From Salinicola aestuarinus (GTDB lineage: Bacteria > Pseudomonadota > Gammaproteobacteria > Pseudomonadales > Halomonadaceae), in the NCBI RefSeq assembly GCF_003206645.1, contig NZ_PZJP01000017.1, positions 83,304-147,303 on the forward strand: a stretch of 64,000 bases of DNA. Direction: 5' to 3'. Positions 7,588-16,700 of this stretch are shown in pieces. Every line of letters starts with the position of its first letter. Position 1 is the stretch's first letter. The position numbers and the translations under genes are program-made. The notes below the pieces were generated by a model. That model was not told where the DNA came from, did no database searches, and saw only the letters and a list, made by a program, of their open reading frames with translations.

Positions 7588-8976
7588 GTGTCGGTGCCGC
7601 GGTCTCTCATGAGACGCTGGCAGCGCTTCAGACGGCCGCTGCGCCGCGCCCCTCACGGTAGCGTCATCCGACTCTCACCGCCGGAACTCTTGCTCATCGG
7701 CTTTAGCCTGCTGTGCGCACTCGGCGCGCTGGCGCTGTGGCTGCCGGGGAGCGCCACCCGCCCGCTTGCCTGGCACGAGGCATTGTTCACCGCCACCTCC
7801 GCCGTCACGGTCACGGGGCTGTCGGTGATCGACGTGGGACAGGACCTGACCTTCGTCGGCCAGCTCGTCATCATGGTCCTGATCCAGATCGGTGGGCTCG
7901 GTTTCATGACCTTTGCCGCCCTGACCGTACTGCTGCTCGGCGTGCGTCTGCCGCTGAATCAGCAGAACCTGGTGCGCGAAGCGCTCGGCGAGATCGCCTT
8001 CAGCGATGTTCGCCATCTGGTCAAACTGGTGATGGCCTTCGCGCTGATCGTCGAGAGCCTCGGCACGCTGTTGATGGCACTGCAGTGGATTCCCGAATTT
8101 GGGGTCAAGGCGGGACTCTGGCACGCCCTGTTCCACGCCGTGTCGGCGTTCAACAACGCAGGCTTTTCGACGTTCGCCAACAGCCTGATGGCCGAAGTGG
8201 ACGATCCGCTGATCAACATCACCGTCAGTGCGCTGTTCATCGTCGGCGGTCTGGGCTTCATGATTGTCAACGACCTCTACCGGCGGCGGCGCTGGTCGCG
8301 GCTGATGATGCAGACCAAGGTCGTGCTGCTTGCCACCTTTTGGCTCAACGGGGTCGCGATGGCGCTGCTGCTCGCGCTCGAGTGGCACAACCCGGACACC
8401 CTCGGCGGCATGGCGCACATGTCGGACCGACTGCAGGCCGCCTGGTTCCAGGCCGTGACACCGCGCACGGCGGGGTTCAACACGCTGGACACCTCGGCGC
8501 TGACCGACCCGACGACGCTCTTGACCATGCTTCTGATGTTCATCGGCGCCGGCTCGAGCTCGACCGCCAGCGGTATCAAGATCACCACCTTTGTGGTGTT
8601 GCTGCTGACCGCCCGCGCGTTCTACCGCTCGACCGAGCATCCCACCGCCTTCGGCCGCGCGATTCCGCAGGAGACCGTGATCAAGGCGATCACCGTGGCG
8701 CTGGCCGGCGTGCTGCTGGTGTTTCTGGCGCTGTTCGGTCTGACCATCACCGAACGCGACGAGGCGTTTCTAGACCTCGCCTTCGAGACGGTTTCCGCCT
8801 TCGGCACCGTGGGGCTGTCCCGAGGAATCACCAGCGATCTTTCGCTCCCCGGCCAACTGCTGCTGGGGATCACCATGCTGCTCGGCCGCGTCGGCCCGCT
8901 GTCGGTGGGTTATTTCCTGGCGACGCGGCAGCACCGTGGCGTGCGCTACGCCAAGGGAGAGATTCAAATCGGCTGA
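7588..8976 (+). CDS. ktrB: Potassium uptake transporter subunit KtrB (Trk/Ktr/HKT superfamily)
   Basis: 462 residues from the GTG; an ATG at 7609 is a reasonable alternative that would give 455, and neither has a strong ribosome site. The protein is an eight-helix inner-membrane K+ channel/transporter with four M1-P-M2 repeats. The four selectivity loops are visible in order: 'TVTGLS', 'FNNAGFS', 'RTAGFN' and 'GTVGLSRG', each with the conserved Gly. The segment 'LMFIGAGSSSTASGIKITTF' corresponds to the gating loop of the third repeat. The N-terminus is strongly basic. It pairs with ktrA directly upstream. Ktr systems are typically Na+-stimulated K+ importers, which suits a halophile. Confidence 0.93.
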   Translation: MSVPRSLMRRWQRFRRPLRRAPHGSVIRLSPPELLLIGFSLLCALGALALWLPGSATRPLAWHEALFTATSAVTVTGLSVIDVGQDLTFVGQLVIMVLIQIGGLGFMTFAALTVLLLGVRLPLNQQNLVREALGEIAFSDVRHLVKLVMAFALIVESLGTLLMALQWIPEFGVKAGLWHALFHAVSAFNNAGFSTFANSLMAEVDDPLINITVSALFIVGGLGFMIVNDLYRRRRWSRLMMQTKVVLLATFWLNGVAMALLLALEWHNPDTLGGMAHMSDRLQAAWFQAVTPRTAGFNTLDTSALTDPTTLLTMLLMFIGAGSSSTASGIKITTFVVLLLTARAFYRSTEHPTAFGRAIPQETVIKAITVALAGVLLVFLALFGLTITERDEAFLDLAFETVSAFGTVGLSRGITSDLSLPGQLLLGITMLLGRVGPLSVGYFLATRQHRGVRYAKGEIQIG

Positions 8977-8985
8977 GGCACCCGT

Positions 8986-9585
8986 TCAAAGCGGCATCAG
9001 GATCAGCCGCAGCGCCACCAGCGTCAGCACGACGGCGACCAGAAGGTCGATTCCCTGCCACCAGCGCGGATCGCGAAGCCGAGGCGCGAGCCACCCGGCC
9101 GCAGCGACCAGCGTATAGAACCAGCACACGGATGCCGCCACCGCACCCGCGGCGAAGGCCCACGGTCGGGTCTGCTGGGCTCCGATCGCCCCGAGCATCA
9201 CGACGGTATCGAGATAGACGTGCGGGTTGAGCAGTGTGATGGCGAGGGTGGCAGCAACCGCACGCCCGGCACTGCGCGCGCCCGTCTGAATGGCGAGCAC
9301 GCTGGGCTGCCGCGCACGCCGCAGAGCGCTTGCCGCCTGCCACAGCAGCCAAGCGGCACCGCCCCATCGGGCCAGCTCGACCGCCAGCGAGCTCGACTGA
9401 AGCAGCGGTGCCAGCCCGCCGACGCCGGCAACAATGAGTGCGGCATCGCACACCACACAAACGCTCGCCACTCGCCAGCCGTGTTCGCCTCGCAGCCCCT
9501 CGCGAAGCACAAAGGCGTTCTGGGCGCCGATGGCGACGATCAGCCCAAGGCCGACGCCGAAACCCTGCAGACTGGATAGCGCCAT
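8986..9585 (-). CDS. argO: LysE/ArgO-family amino-acid exporter
   Basis: 199 residues, with six predicted membrane helices. The N-terminal segment 'LQGFGVGLGLIVAIGAQNAFVLREGL' is the hallmark of LysE/ArgO exporters of arginine and lysine, and 'LLNPHVYLDTVVMLG' carries the conserved NPHxYLD motif. The ATG at 9585 matches the family N-terminus; a longer frame to 9630 has a ribosome site too close to its start. The divergent neighbour encodes an ArgP-like regulator, the classical control pair for argO/lysE. The stop codon is 9 bp from that of ktrB. Confidence 0.92.
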   Translation of the reverse strand: MALSSLQGFGVGLGLIVAIGAQNAFVLREGLRGEHGWRVASVCVVCDAALIVAGVGGLAPLLQSSSLAVELARWGGAAWLLWQAASALRRARQPSVLAIQTGARSAGRAVAATLAITLLNPHVYLDTVVMLGAIGAQQTRPWAFAAGAVAASVCWFYTLVAAAGWLAPRLRDPRWWQGIDLLVAVVLTLVALRLILMPL

Positions 9586-9654
9586 ACCGGTCGTTCCTTC
9601 AAGGCGTTCAATGATCTCGATCCAATGCATCCTTAAAGTGCCGTGCTACGCTTC

Positions 9655-9678
9655 ATTAGAGAAAGCAATTTTCCTAAT
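9655..9678. promoter_or_regulatory. Candidate ArgP (LysR-type) binding site in argO-argP intergenic region
   Basis: ATTAG at 9655-9659 and CTAAT at 9674-9678 form a perfect inverted repeat with a 14-base spacer in an AT-rich pocket between the divergent genes. A second direct copy of CATTAGAG follows at 9683-9690. LysR-type sites are typically interrupted dyads of this size. Binding is inferred from position. Confidence 0.55.
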
Positions 9679-9696
9679 CGCTCATTAGAGATTTCG

Positions 9697-10590
9697 ATGC
9701 TCGACTACAAGCTACTCGAAGCGCTCGCGGCCATTGTCGACCAGGGCGGATTCGAGCGCGGCGCCCAGCAGCTCAACCTGACGCAGTCTGCCGTTTCTCA
9801 GCGTATCAAGCTGCTGGAAGCCCGGCTCGGGCAGCCGGTAGTCGTCCGTACGCCGCGCCTGCTTCCCACACCATTGGGGCAGCGGCTGCTCAATCACGCG
9901 CAGCAGGTGCGCCTGCTCGAACACGACCTGCTGGACAAGATCCCAGCCCTCGGCGAGGGGACTCAGCGCCTGCGCCTCGCCATCAACGCGGACAGCCTGG
10001 CCACCTGGTGGGCGCCGACCATGGGTGACTTCTGTCATCGTCGTGGGGTGCTACTCGATCTGGTCGTCGACGATCAGGAGATCGCGTTGCGGCGCATGCG
10101 TGACGGTGAGGTCGCCGGCTGTATCTGCGCCACCGCCCGTCCGGTGCAGGGCGGCCGGGCACGCGCGCTGGGGGCGATGCGTTACCGCCTGGTGGCGACC
10201 CCCGGCTTCACCGAGCAGTACTTCGGCGACGGCATCACCGAGCGCAGTCTGGGAACCGCGCCCGCGGTGCTCTACGGCGCCGACGACCGACTGCACCAGC
10301 GCTACATGGACGTCCGCGGCTTCCGTGAGCCGTTTCCCCACCACCTCTGCCCGTCGTCGGAGGGCGTCCTGCACATGACCCTCGCCGGCATCGGCTACGC
10401 ACTGATTCCCGAGGGTCAGGCCCGCGAGGCGCTCGAATCCGGCAGGCTGATCGATCTCGATCCGCAGCAGCCGATCGATGTGCCGCTCTACTGGCACTAC
10501 TGGCGTCACGGAGGCGAGCTGCTGGAGGCGCTGACGGCGCATCTGCTGAGCGCCAGCGACGGCTGGCTGATGCCGACCGACGCTGCCTGA
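9697..10590 (+). CDS. argP: LysR-type regulator ArgP (IciA-like)
   Basis: 297 residues. The N-terminal HTH shows 'LLEALAAIVDQGGFERGAQQLNLTQSAVSQRIKLLEARLGQPVVVR', the ArgP/IciA version of the LysR HTH. The C-terminal co-inducer domain includes 'LRLAINADSLATWW', characteristic of ArgP/LysG. ArgP activates the divergent exporter when Arg or Lys is bound or absent, depending on the co-effector. The start 'MLDYKLLEAL' fits the family and is preceded by TTAGAG; the longer upstream frame is unlikely. Confidence 0.92.
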   Translation: MLDYKLLEALAAIVDQGGFERGAQQLNLTQSAVSQRIKLLEARLGQPVVVRTPRLLPTPLGQRLLNHAQQVRLLEHDLLDKIPALGEGTQRLRLAINADSLATWWAPTMGDFCHRRGVLLDLVVDDQEIALRRMRDGEVAGCICATARPVQGGRARALGAMRYRLVATPGFTEQYFGDGITERSLGTAPAVLYGADDRLHQRYMDVRGFREPFPHHLCPSSEGVLHMTLAGIGYALIPEGQAREALESGRLIDLDPQQPIDVPLYWHYWRHGGELLEALTAHLLSASDGWLMPTDAA

Positions 10591-10735
10591 ACCTCGGACA
10601 GCTGTCGCACTCACGCGACTTTTTTCAACGTCGGCGGCAGCTTGCGAAATCAGCGTCAGGTTCTAGACTCCCACTCAGCGTTGGCCGGCAATGATGCCCA
10701 GGCCGACCATCATTTGCTGACAGGGAGATTGCCCC

Positions 10736-11113
10736 ATGATCGATCAACGCCGACGTCCGCTCTGGCTGGCGCTTACCGGTGCACTCGCACTCACTGCGCT
10801 CGCCGGCTGTGCCAGCGACAGCAGCTCGATGGAGAAAGACGCCAGCGACTACGTGATCACCGGTCTGGGTGACGACCGGGATGGCGCCATCGAAAACGCG
10901 AAGGAACGCTCACTGGAGCAGTGCGAAGAGCAGGATCGCGAGGAGTTCGTGATCGTCGAGCAGCGCATGATGGGTCCGAACGATGACGGCCTGAAGCGTG
11001 CCGGCGTCAACGAGCAGTTGGAGGGGGCGACCGTCAACGAGGACACCGAGCTCCAGGCGGCCACGCAGGAAGGCGACGGTTACAAGGCGACCTGGACGAT
11101 TCGCTGCCGCTGA
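10736..11113 (+). CDS. Small predicted lipoprotein of unknown function
   Basis: 125 residues. A basic N-terminus, a hydrophobic segment and a lipobox 'ALTALAGC' place the lipid-attached Cys at about residue 24. The mature part is acidic and has two Cys residues, one in 'SLEQCEEQ' and one near the end in 'TWTIRCR', that could pair. The segment 'DGAIENAKERSLEQC' resembles small envelope lipoproteins with an alpha/beta fold, but I do not recognise a named family. AGGGAG precedes the ATG. A strong terminator follows. Confidence 0.75.
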   Translation: MIDQRRRPLWLALTGALALTALAGCASDSSSMEKDASDYVITGLGDDRDGAIENAKERSLEQCEEQDREEFVIVEQRMMGPNDDGLKRAGVNEQLEGATVNEDTELQAATQEGDGYKATWTIRCR

Positions 11114-11142
11114 GCCGTGACGCCGCCTTCGGCGCTGCAATG

Positions 11143-11182
11143 ACGCCCCGCCACGCGCTACCGTGGCGGGGCGTCGTCGTTT
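11143..11182 (+). terminator. Rho-independent-type hairpin after lipoprotein gene
   Basis: A perfect 13-bp stem (ACGCCCCGCCACG at 11143-11155 with its complement at 11162-11174) closes a 6-base loop and is followed by a short T-containing tail. It lies between convergent genes and may serve the minus-strand gene as well. Confidence 0.75.
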
Positions 11183-11212
11183 CCGGCCTCGCCCTGGCGC
11201 TTCGGGCTCGTC

Positions 11213-11515
11213 TCAACGTGCCAGATGCGCCTCGACGCTAGTGACCTTGTCTGCCATGCGCTGCTCCCGATCCGTTCGGGTGCCCATCTTGAGTGTGGTG
11301 GTAATCCGCGGCGCCCCTTGCTCATGCACCCGCTCGTGACACGCCTTGACCACCGCCATCACTTCGTCCCATGGCCCCTCGATATTGGTGCCGTAGGCGT
11401 GCATGGCGTAATCCAGGCCCGACGCCTCGATCACGCGCTGGCACTCGGTGACGTACGCCGACACCGACACGCCGACACCCAGCGGTACGACACATAGATC
11501 CACAATGACGTGCAT
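11213..11515 (-). CDS. MTH1187/YkoF-type thiamine-binding domain protein (DUF77)
   Basis: 100 residues, the usual length of the MTH1187 family. Motifs: 'DLCVVPLGVGVSVSAYV', 'SGLDYAMHAYGTNIEGPWDEVMAVVKACHE' and 'ITTTLKMGTRTD'. Members fold as a ferredoxin-like domain and bind thiamine or hydroxymethylpyrimidine; the physiological role is poorly known. The start 'MHVIVDL' has GAGGAAGAG just upstream and matches the family N-terminus. It stands alone between convergent and tandem neighbours. Confidence 0.88.
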   Translation of the reverse strand: MHVIVDLCVVPLGVGVSVSAYVTECQRVIEASGLDYAMHAYGTNIEGPWDEVMAVVKACHERVHEQGAPRITTTLKMGTRTDREQRMADKVTSVEAHLAR

Positions 11516-11728
11516 GATCTCTTCCTCGCTATCGGTGATGGCCACGTTGTCAGACTAGCACTTCGACAACGCCCGCCGCCGGACACCCACGCGGCGCCTT
11601 TTTCACCCCATATTCAACTCATGATCGTCTTCAGTGCCCTTGACAGCCGCTACCACACGCCCCGTTGATCGAAACCGCTGCCCGGCCGACTCGCGGCGCT
11701 CGGCGCTCATCAAAAGTCCATGACCCGG

Positions 11729-11762
11729 CGCTCAAGGGCCCGCCGAAGCGAGCCCTTGAGCG
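11729..11762 (-). terminator. Hairpin downstream of the SMC-like gene
   Basis: A perfect 11-bp stem (CGCTCAAGGGC at 11729-11739 and its complement at 11752-11762). It sits 34 bp beyond the stop of the SMC-like gene and probably ends that operon. The T-tract is weak, with the nearest T-run some distance away. Confidence 0.55.
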
Positions 11763-11795
11763 GTTACCCTTGGCCATTCACCGCAGGCGGGAACG

Positions 11796-14700
11796 CTACT
11801 CCACCGGCGCCGGGGTGACGTGAATGCCGAAAAGGCTCGCCTCGCCACTGCCACGCCCGGTCTCTTCGGGGCTGACCAATCGACCCTCGCGCACCATCAC
11901 GTGTCCGCCCTGCCCCTGCTGGCCGCCGATGACACTGCCGACCAGATACGTGGGGAAGATGCTCGGATCGTTTTCGTAGTTCGGATTGTGGATCAGTCCG
12001 ATCATCTGGAAGCGGCCGCGGGTATTGCGCAGCGACTCCAGCGAGTCCTGAATCAGTCGGCGGTGGGAGAGCTTGGAGAAAAGCCCGTCGAGGAGGATGA
12101 CGCTCTCGCGGCTGGCACGGGCACTGCGCCGGTGCTGACTCGGCAGCTCGCGCAGTTCGCGCTCGATGGCGAATTCGGAGAGTTTCACCAGCCACATCAG
12201 CGATACGGCCTCACGCTGACCTTCCGACATGTCCTCGTTGAGCGAAAAGAGTCGCCCGTGGGGACGAATGGCATCGTGCCGTAGCCGGATGACCACCTCG
12301 CGGAAGAGCCCGCGATAGATCCGACGGCGAATCTGTCGCGCCAGCTCGTCGTCGCCCCGCTTGCCCTTGGCCGGCTCGCCGGACTGTTCGAGACGTCGCT
12401 GCTGCACCGCGAGGTGGGCATCGATATCGCCGAGTAGCTGCTGGATGAGCTCCCGCACGGCGTCATCGGCGATCAGCTCCGCCTTGACCTCGAAGTAGGC
12501 CCCGCCTTCGCTGGCACGCGCGGCGACGCGCTTGAGCACGCCGAGATTGCCTGCAGCGTCGATGATGATCGAACTCAGTCGCTCGACCAGAGTGTCCTCG
12601 ATCTGCTCGCGGGAGGCGTGCAGACGCGAGACGCGACCGCGGTGCTCCTCGAGCTGACTCGATAGCTGACGATGCAGGCCGCGGAGCGAATCCAGCGTCT
12701 CCTGGCTCACTCCCTCGAGCGTTCCCAGGCGGGCGCGCTCGGTGTCGTTGAAGAGCCGGCTGGCACTGGCGGCTTCCAGCGAATCGCCGAGGGCTTTCTC
12801 GCGGGCGGCCACGTCTTTCGCCTGACGGTCACGATTCCGCGCGCGTTCGCCGAGATTGAGCCCGCTGAGCCCCTCCAGCAGGGTTTGCTGACAGGTCTCG
12901 AAGGCCTCGATATCGAACCGTTCGCTGTCGTCGGACGCCTCTGCCTCGGTGAGGGGCGCGGTGAGCCAGCGCTGCCAGCTCACCAGCGCGGCATCGAAGC
13001 GCGCCGCTCCGTCGTGATCCTGCGGCCAGGGCGCGTCGATGTCGGGCACGCTGCGCGTCGCCCATCCGTCGGGGAGTTGGCGCAGCACCTCGAGCCAGGC
13101 CACGGCCAGCTGATCGACCCGGTCCAGTGCCTGCTGATGGCGCGCCAGCCGGGTGTCGACATCGCCCTGCTCGCCGGCGTTGGCCTTGCGCCGCTCGCGC
13201 GCGTCGCGCAGGGATTGTTTCAAACGGCCCAGATCACGCTCCAGGGTGCGCTTGCCACCCTTCTCGTCGCGGACCTGCAGATAGGCGCGGATGCGGTCGA
13301 AATCGAAATCGGCGCGCCGCCCGGCTTCGCTCACCGCGGTCTGGAGCGTCGCCTCCCGCGTCAGGGCATCACGCATGAATTCGGGGCCGCCCGCCTCGAC
13401 GAACTCGCTCAGTTGCTGCAGGCGGGCGCGCTCGCCGTCGGCGAAAAGCGCGTTCATCTGCCCGCGATACTCTTCCCGACGCGCGGTCAGGGTCTCGCTG
13501 GCCAGCTCGATCTCCGCGGCGCGCTCGTCCAGCTCCGCACTCTCTTCGGCGAGGCTCGCGATCTCCTCGTCGATGGCCGTCAGACGCTCGATACCGCCGG
13601 CGGCGGCGAAGCGCTCGGCCGCCAGCCAGAGATCACCGTGACGTTCGAGCGCGTCAGCGGCCGTATCGCGCTGGGTCTGCCATTCCTCGAGCTGGGACGC
13701 CAGCGTGGCGCGGCGGGCGCGAGCGGTCTTCAGCGCCTGATCGCCGCCCACCTCGAGATACCGCTGGTAGTCATCGATCGCCTTCAACGCCGGCTCGGCG
13801 AGCCGCGGTGACAGCGCCTCGAGCGCAGTGGCAACGCGATCCCGCTCGGCCTCGAGTGCCGCAACCTGTTTCTCGGCCTGCTGCTCGATCGCCTCGCTGG
13901 CCCGCAGCGCGAGGGCGAAACGCTCGCCGTGGGGATCGAGTCGCGCCAGCTCCTCTTCCAGGGCGGCAGCACGCTCCCGGTCGATATCCAGCCGCCGCTG
14001 GGTCTCGTCCCGCAGCGCGGTGAGATGCGCAGGGTCGAGCGCGGCCTTCACCGCCAGCGTCTCTACGCCCTGCACCGCCCCGAGCGGCGCCTCCCCGCGG
14101 GAGAGCGCGGCCGAAAGCCGACCCGCCTCGATGACCGGCACGCCGCAGCCGGCGTCGATCAGACACTGCGCCGCCTGCGCCGCCACGGCCTCGCCCTCGA
14201 CCACCGGCGCGAACAACTGACCCGCGGCCTGAGCGAGCCATTCGCCGCGGCGCTGGCTGTCGGCATCGAAAGCGGAGAGCACCGCGTGCAGCGAGGTGAA
14301 GGCGATCGATTCGGCCTCGAGCAGACGCTGCGCCTGCGTCTCGGCCTCGAGTCGGGCTAGCGGATCACCCGCGAGGCTCTCGAGATAGCCCTGGCGAGAC
14401 TCGACCGCCTCCACCAGTGCCTCGCGCTCGCGCAGCAGGCGCGGGTAACGCGTCTTGGCATCCTGTAGCCAGCTATCGGGCGCGTCGACGCCGAGATCGC
14501 GAAACGTCGTCAGCGCAGTGGTCAGTTCAACGAGCCGCTCGCGCTGCTGCTCGATGTCACGCAGGTGGTCCTGATGCTCGCGGGACTCGCGGTAGAGGGT
14601 GTCGCGAAGATGAACCGGCGACGCATCGCCGTGAAACTCACGGAAGCGGGCCGGGGCGTCCTCCAGCGGCGCAAGCCGGGCGAGTTCGGCATCGATATCG

Positions 14701-16700
14701 TCACGCTCGCGCTGGGACTGGGAGAGCGTTTGCTCGAGGGTCGTCAACGCGTTCTGCTGCTCGCGCCAGAAGCCGACCGGCGAGCGCTCCGGCCAGCCTT
14801 CGGCGAACTGTTGCCACGCCTCGCGCCCGGCCGTCAGCGGCGCGAGCTCGCCTTCCAGTCGCTGGCGCCGCTCACGATGGCGCTGGAGCGCTTCGCGCAC
14901 GCTCGCCAGCTGGCCTTGCAGCGTCTGCGCCTCGTCGTCCCACTCGGCGAGCTGCTGGCCGAGTGTCTCGAAGCGTTCCTGCTTTTCTGCCAGCAGTGCC
15001 GCCGGCGTGGTGTCGGGATACTCGTGCGAGAACGCCTCGAACGCTTCGGCGGGCTGTTTGAACTCACCCATTCGCCCGAGATGGTCCGCGTGGGCACGCC
15101 GGGCCGCGTCGAGCTCGGCGGTCGCACGCGCTCGGGTCGACTCCGGGGTCTCGAGTTCGGCTTCCGTGAACAGCCCCTCGCCAAGCGCCTGGGTGTAGAC
15201 ACTCTGGTTGTCGATGAAGTCGCGCTGCCGGGACTCCAGCTGCTCGCGCTCGTGCTCGAGGCGTTCGATCTCTTCGTCGAGCGCCTCCGCATCGAGCTTC
15301 AGCGAGCGGCGATACTCGCGATCGGCGATCACCTCCTCGCGGAAGCGGTTGCCATCGAGCCCCTCGAGCGCCTCGGCGGCGTCATCGAGCCGCCCCAGCG
15401 CGCGGTAACGCGCGGAGTCGTCGGCAAAGGCGTGGCTGTCGGCGAGCCACGCGCGCGCCTGTTCGAAGGCGACGTGACCCAGATCGCGGGCACCGACCCA
15501 GTTCGCCGTCGGCAGGTGCACCAAGCGACGGTGGGTATCGACGCGCGCGCCCCGCTCGGAGAGGGCCTGGCGCACGTTGCGCTCGCGCTGGCCGCTGAGC
15601 GTCGCCAGCAACCAGGTGGAGACCCGCGGCCGCTCGGTGTCGCCGGGCGCCCACGCTAGCCCGCTCGCATCACTCGCGGCGGCGCTGTGCGTATCGCGTG
15701 ATGACTCGGTATCGCCCGGTAGACCGGCCATTGGCGCCAGCGCCCGTCCGCCGAGCAACCGTTCGGCGTCGAGCAGCGAGGCATCGAGGGCCGCCAGCGC
15801 CCCGCGCGACGCGAGCAGACTCTCGCCCTCGTCATTCAAGGTGCTCAGTCGCGCGACCTTGTCACCGGCGCGCTGCTGGTCACTCTCCGCCTCCGCCAGA
15901 CGGTGGCGCAGTTCGGTAATGCGCGTGCCGGAGTTGAGGATGACATCTTCGATCAGCTCCTCTTCCTCGTCCGTCTCGCCGCGGGTCGCCCCGGAGAGGA
16001 TCTGCGGCGCGAGGACCTCATAGAAGAACGCCTGATCCGCCTTCTCCCCGGCCCGCGGGCGGATGGCGTTGAAGATCTGACTCTTGTCGGCGCCCCCCTC
16101 CTTCTGGAACGCCGCAAGCTGGGCAAGCTCCCGCCGGGAGATATGCGCGCCGACCGCTTCGAGCCACTCTTCGCGATTGTGGGCCCGAGTCACGCCCTTT
16201 TCGCGCATCCCGCTCTGGACATCGGCGTTGGCGTAAAGGGCGAGCTTGCCGTCGCGGGTGACGTGATGCACCGGCACGTCAGCAAGCTTGCCGGCATAGT
16301 GGTAGAAAACCAGCCCGCTACCGTCGCTGTAGCCATACATGCCGAAGACGAAGGTCTCGCCAGCCACCTCGTCACCGGCAGCGGCGAGCATGTCCTCCTG
16401 GGCGGCGTCGGTACGCGCGCGGAACTCGACTCGCAGATGCGTCCAGCTGCGGCTCTCGCCGTTGACCTTCGACGGCGAGCACTTGCGCCGGGTCCGGGTC
16501 AGCAGCTGACGATCACGGGAGAGCATGCCGATCAGCGCTTCCGCCAGCGTGGTCTTGCCGAAGCCATTTTCCATGCTGATGGCGCTGGACTGACCGCGCA
16601 GATCGAGCAGCAGATGGCGCATTTTTGCCTCCCAGGGGGAGGCAATGTCGCCGTGCTTGTTGAGCAGGTTGGCGATTTCGATTCGGTTGATGACGCTCAT
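11796..16700 (-). CDS. SMC-like ATPase of an MksB/JetC-type condensin
   Basis: 1634 residues. The N-terminal head has a P-loop-like 'MENGFGKT' (residues 43-50). Long Glu/Arg/Ala-rich coiled coils follow, broken by a globular segment at about 310-455 and a hinge-like non-coil segment at about 795-890, near the middle. The C-terminal head has an ABC signature-like 'MSEGQREAVSLMW' (from 1491), a Walker B strand 'SVILLDG' (Asp1538) and a switch His ('LIHNP', about 1571). This is the arrangement of SMC, MukB and MksB proteins, which hold and move DNA. It is third in a three-gene operon with 4-bp overlaps, as in mksFEB/jetABC. Two oddities: the first P-loop Gly is Met43, and the usual catalytic Glu after the Walker B Asp is Gly1539. 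It is longer than I expect for typical MksB/JetC proteins. Family assignment rests on architecture and gene order. Confidence 0.8.
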   Translation of the reverse strand: MSVINRIEIANLLNKHGDIASPWEAKMRHLLLDLRGQSSAISMENGFGKTTLAEALIGMLSRDRQLLTRTRRKCSPSKVNGESRSWTHLRVEFRARTDAAQEDMLAAAGDEVAGETFVFGMYGYSDGSGLVFYHYAGKLADVPVHHVTRDGKLALYANADVQSGMREKGVTRAHNREEWLEAVGAHISRRELAQLAAFQKEGGADKSQIFNAIRPRAGEKADQAFFYEVLAPQILSGATRGETDEEEELIEDVILNSGTRITELRHRLAEAESDQQRAGDKVARLSTLNDEGESLLASRGALAALDASLLDAERLLGGRALAPMAGLPGDTESSRDTHSAAASDASGLAWAPGDTERPRVSTWLLATLSGQRERNVRQALSERGARVDTHRRLVHLPTANWVGARDLGHVAFEQARAWLADSHAFADDSARYRALGRLDDAAEALEGLDGNRFREEVIADREYRRSLKLDAEALDEEIERLEHEREQLESRQRDFIDNQSVYTQALGEGLFTEAELETPESTRARATAELDAARRAHADHLGRMGEFKQPAEAFEAFSHEYPDTTPAALLAEKQERFETLGQQLAEWDDEAQTLQGQLASVREALQRHRERRQRLEGELAPLTAGREAWQQFAEGWPERSPVGFWREQQNALTTLEQTLSQSQRERDDIDAELARLAPLEDAPARFREFHGDASPVHLRDTLYRESREHQDHLRDIEQQRERLVELTTALTTFRDLGVDAPDSWLQDAKTRYPRLLREREALVEAVESRQGYLESLAGDPLARLEAETQAQRLLEAESIAFTSLHAVLSAFDADSQRRGEWLAQAAGQLFAPVVEGEAVAAQAAQCLIDAGCGVPVIEAGRLSAALSRGEAPLGAVQGVETLAVKAALDPAHLTALRDETQRRLDIDRERAAALEEELARLDPHGERFALALRASEAIEQQAEKQVAALEAERDRVATALEALSPRLAEPALKAIDDYQRYLEVGGDQALKTARARRATLASQLEEWQTQRDTAADALERHGDLWLAAERFAAAGGIERLTAIDEEIASLAEESAELDERAAEIELASETLTARREEYRGQMNALFADGERARLQQLSEFVEAGGPEFMRDALTREATLQTAVSEAGRRADFDFDRIRAYLQVRDEKGGKRTLERDLGRLKQSLRDARERRKANAGEQGDVDTRLARHQQALDRVDQLAVAWLEVLRQLPDGWATRSVPDIDAPWPQDHDGAARFDAALVSWQRWLTAPLTEAEASDDSERFDIEAFETCQQTLLEGLSGLNLGERARNRDRQAKDVAAREKALGDSLEAASASRLFNDTERARLGTLEGVSQETLDSLRGLHRQLSSQLEEHRGRVSRLHASREQIEDTLVERLSSIIIDAAGNLGVLKRVAARASEGGAYFEVKAELIADDAVRELIQQLLGDIDAHLAVQQRRLEQSGEPAKGKRGDDELARQIRRRIYRGLFREVVIRLRHDAIRPHGRLFSLNEDMSEGQREAVSLMWLVKLSEFAIERELRELPSQHRRSARASRESVILLDGLFSKLSHRRLIQDSLESLRNTRGRFQMIGLIHNPNYENDPSIFPTYLVGSVIGGQQGQGGHVMVREGRLVSPEETGRGSGEASLFGIHVTPAPVE

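Noticed and set aside
11516-11795. A remnant of jetD/mksG downstream of the SMC-like gene
   Set aside because: The 280-bp gap holds only a hairpin and no frame with toprim-like motifs on either strand.
12672-13811. A 379-codon plus-strand frame
   Set aside because: It lies entirely antisense within the coiled-coil part of the SMC-like gene and only mirrors its codon bias.
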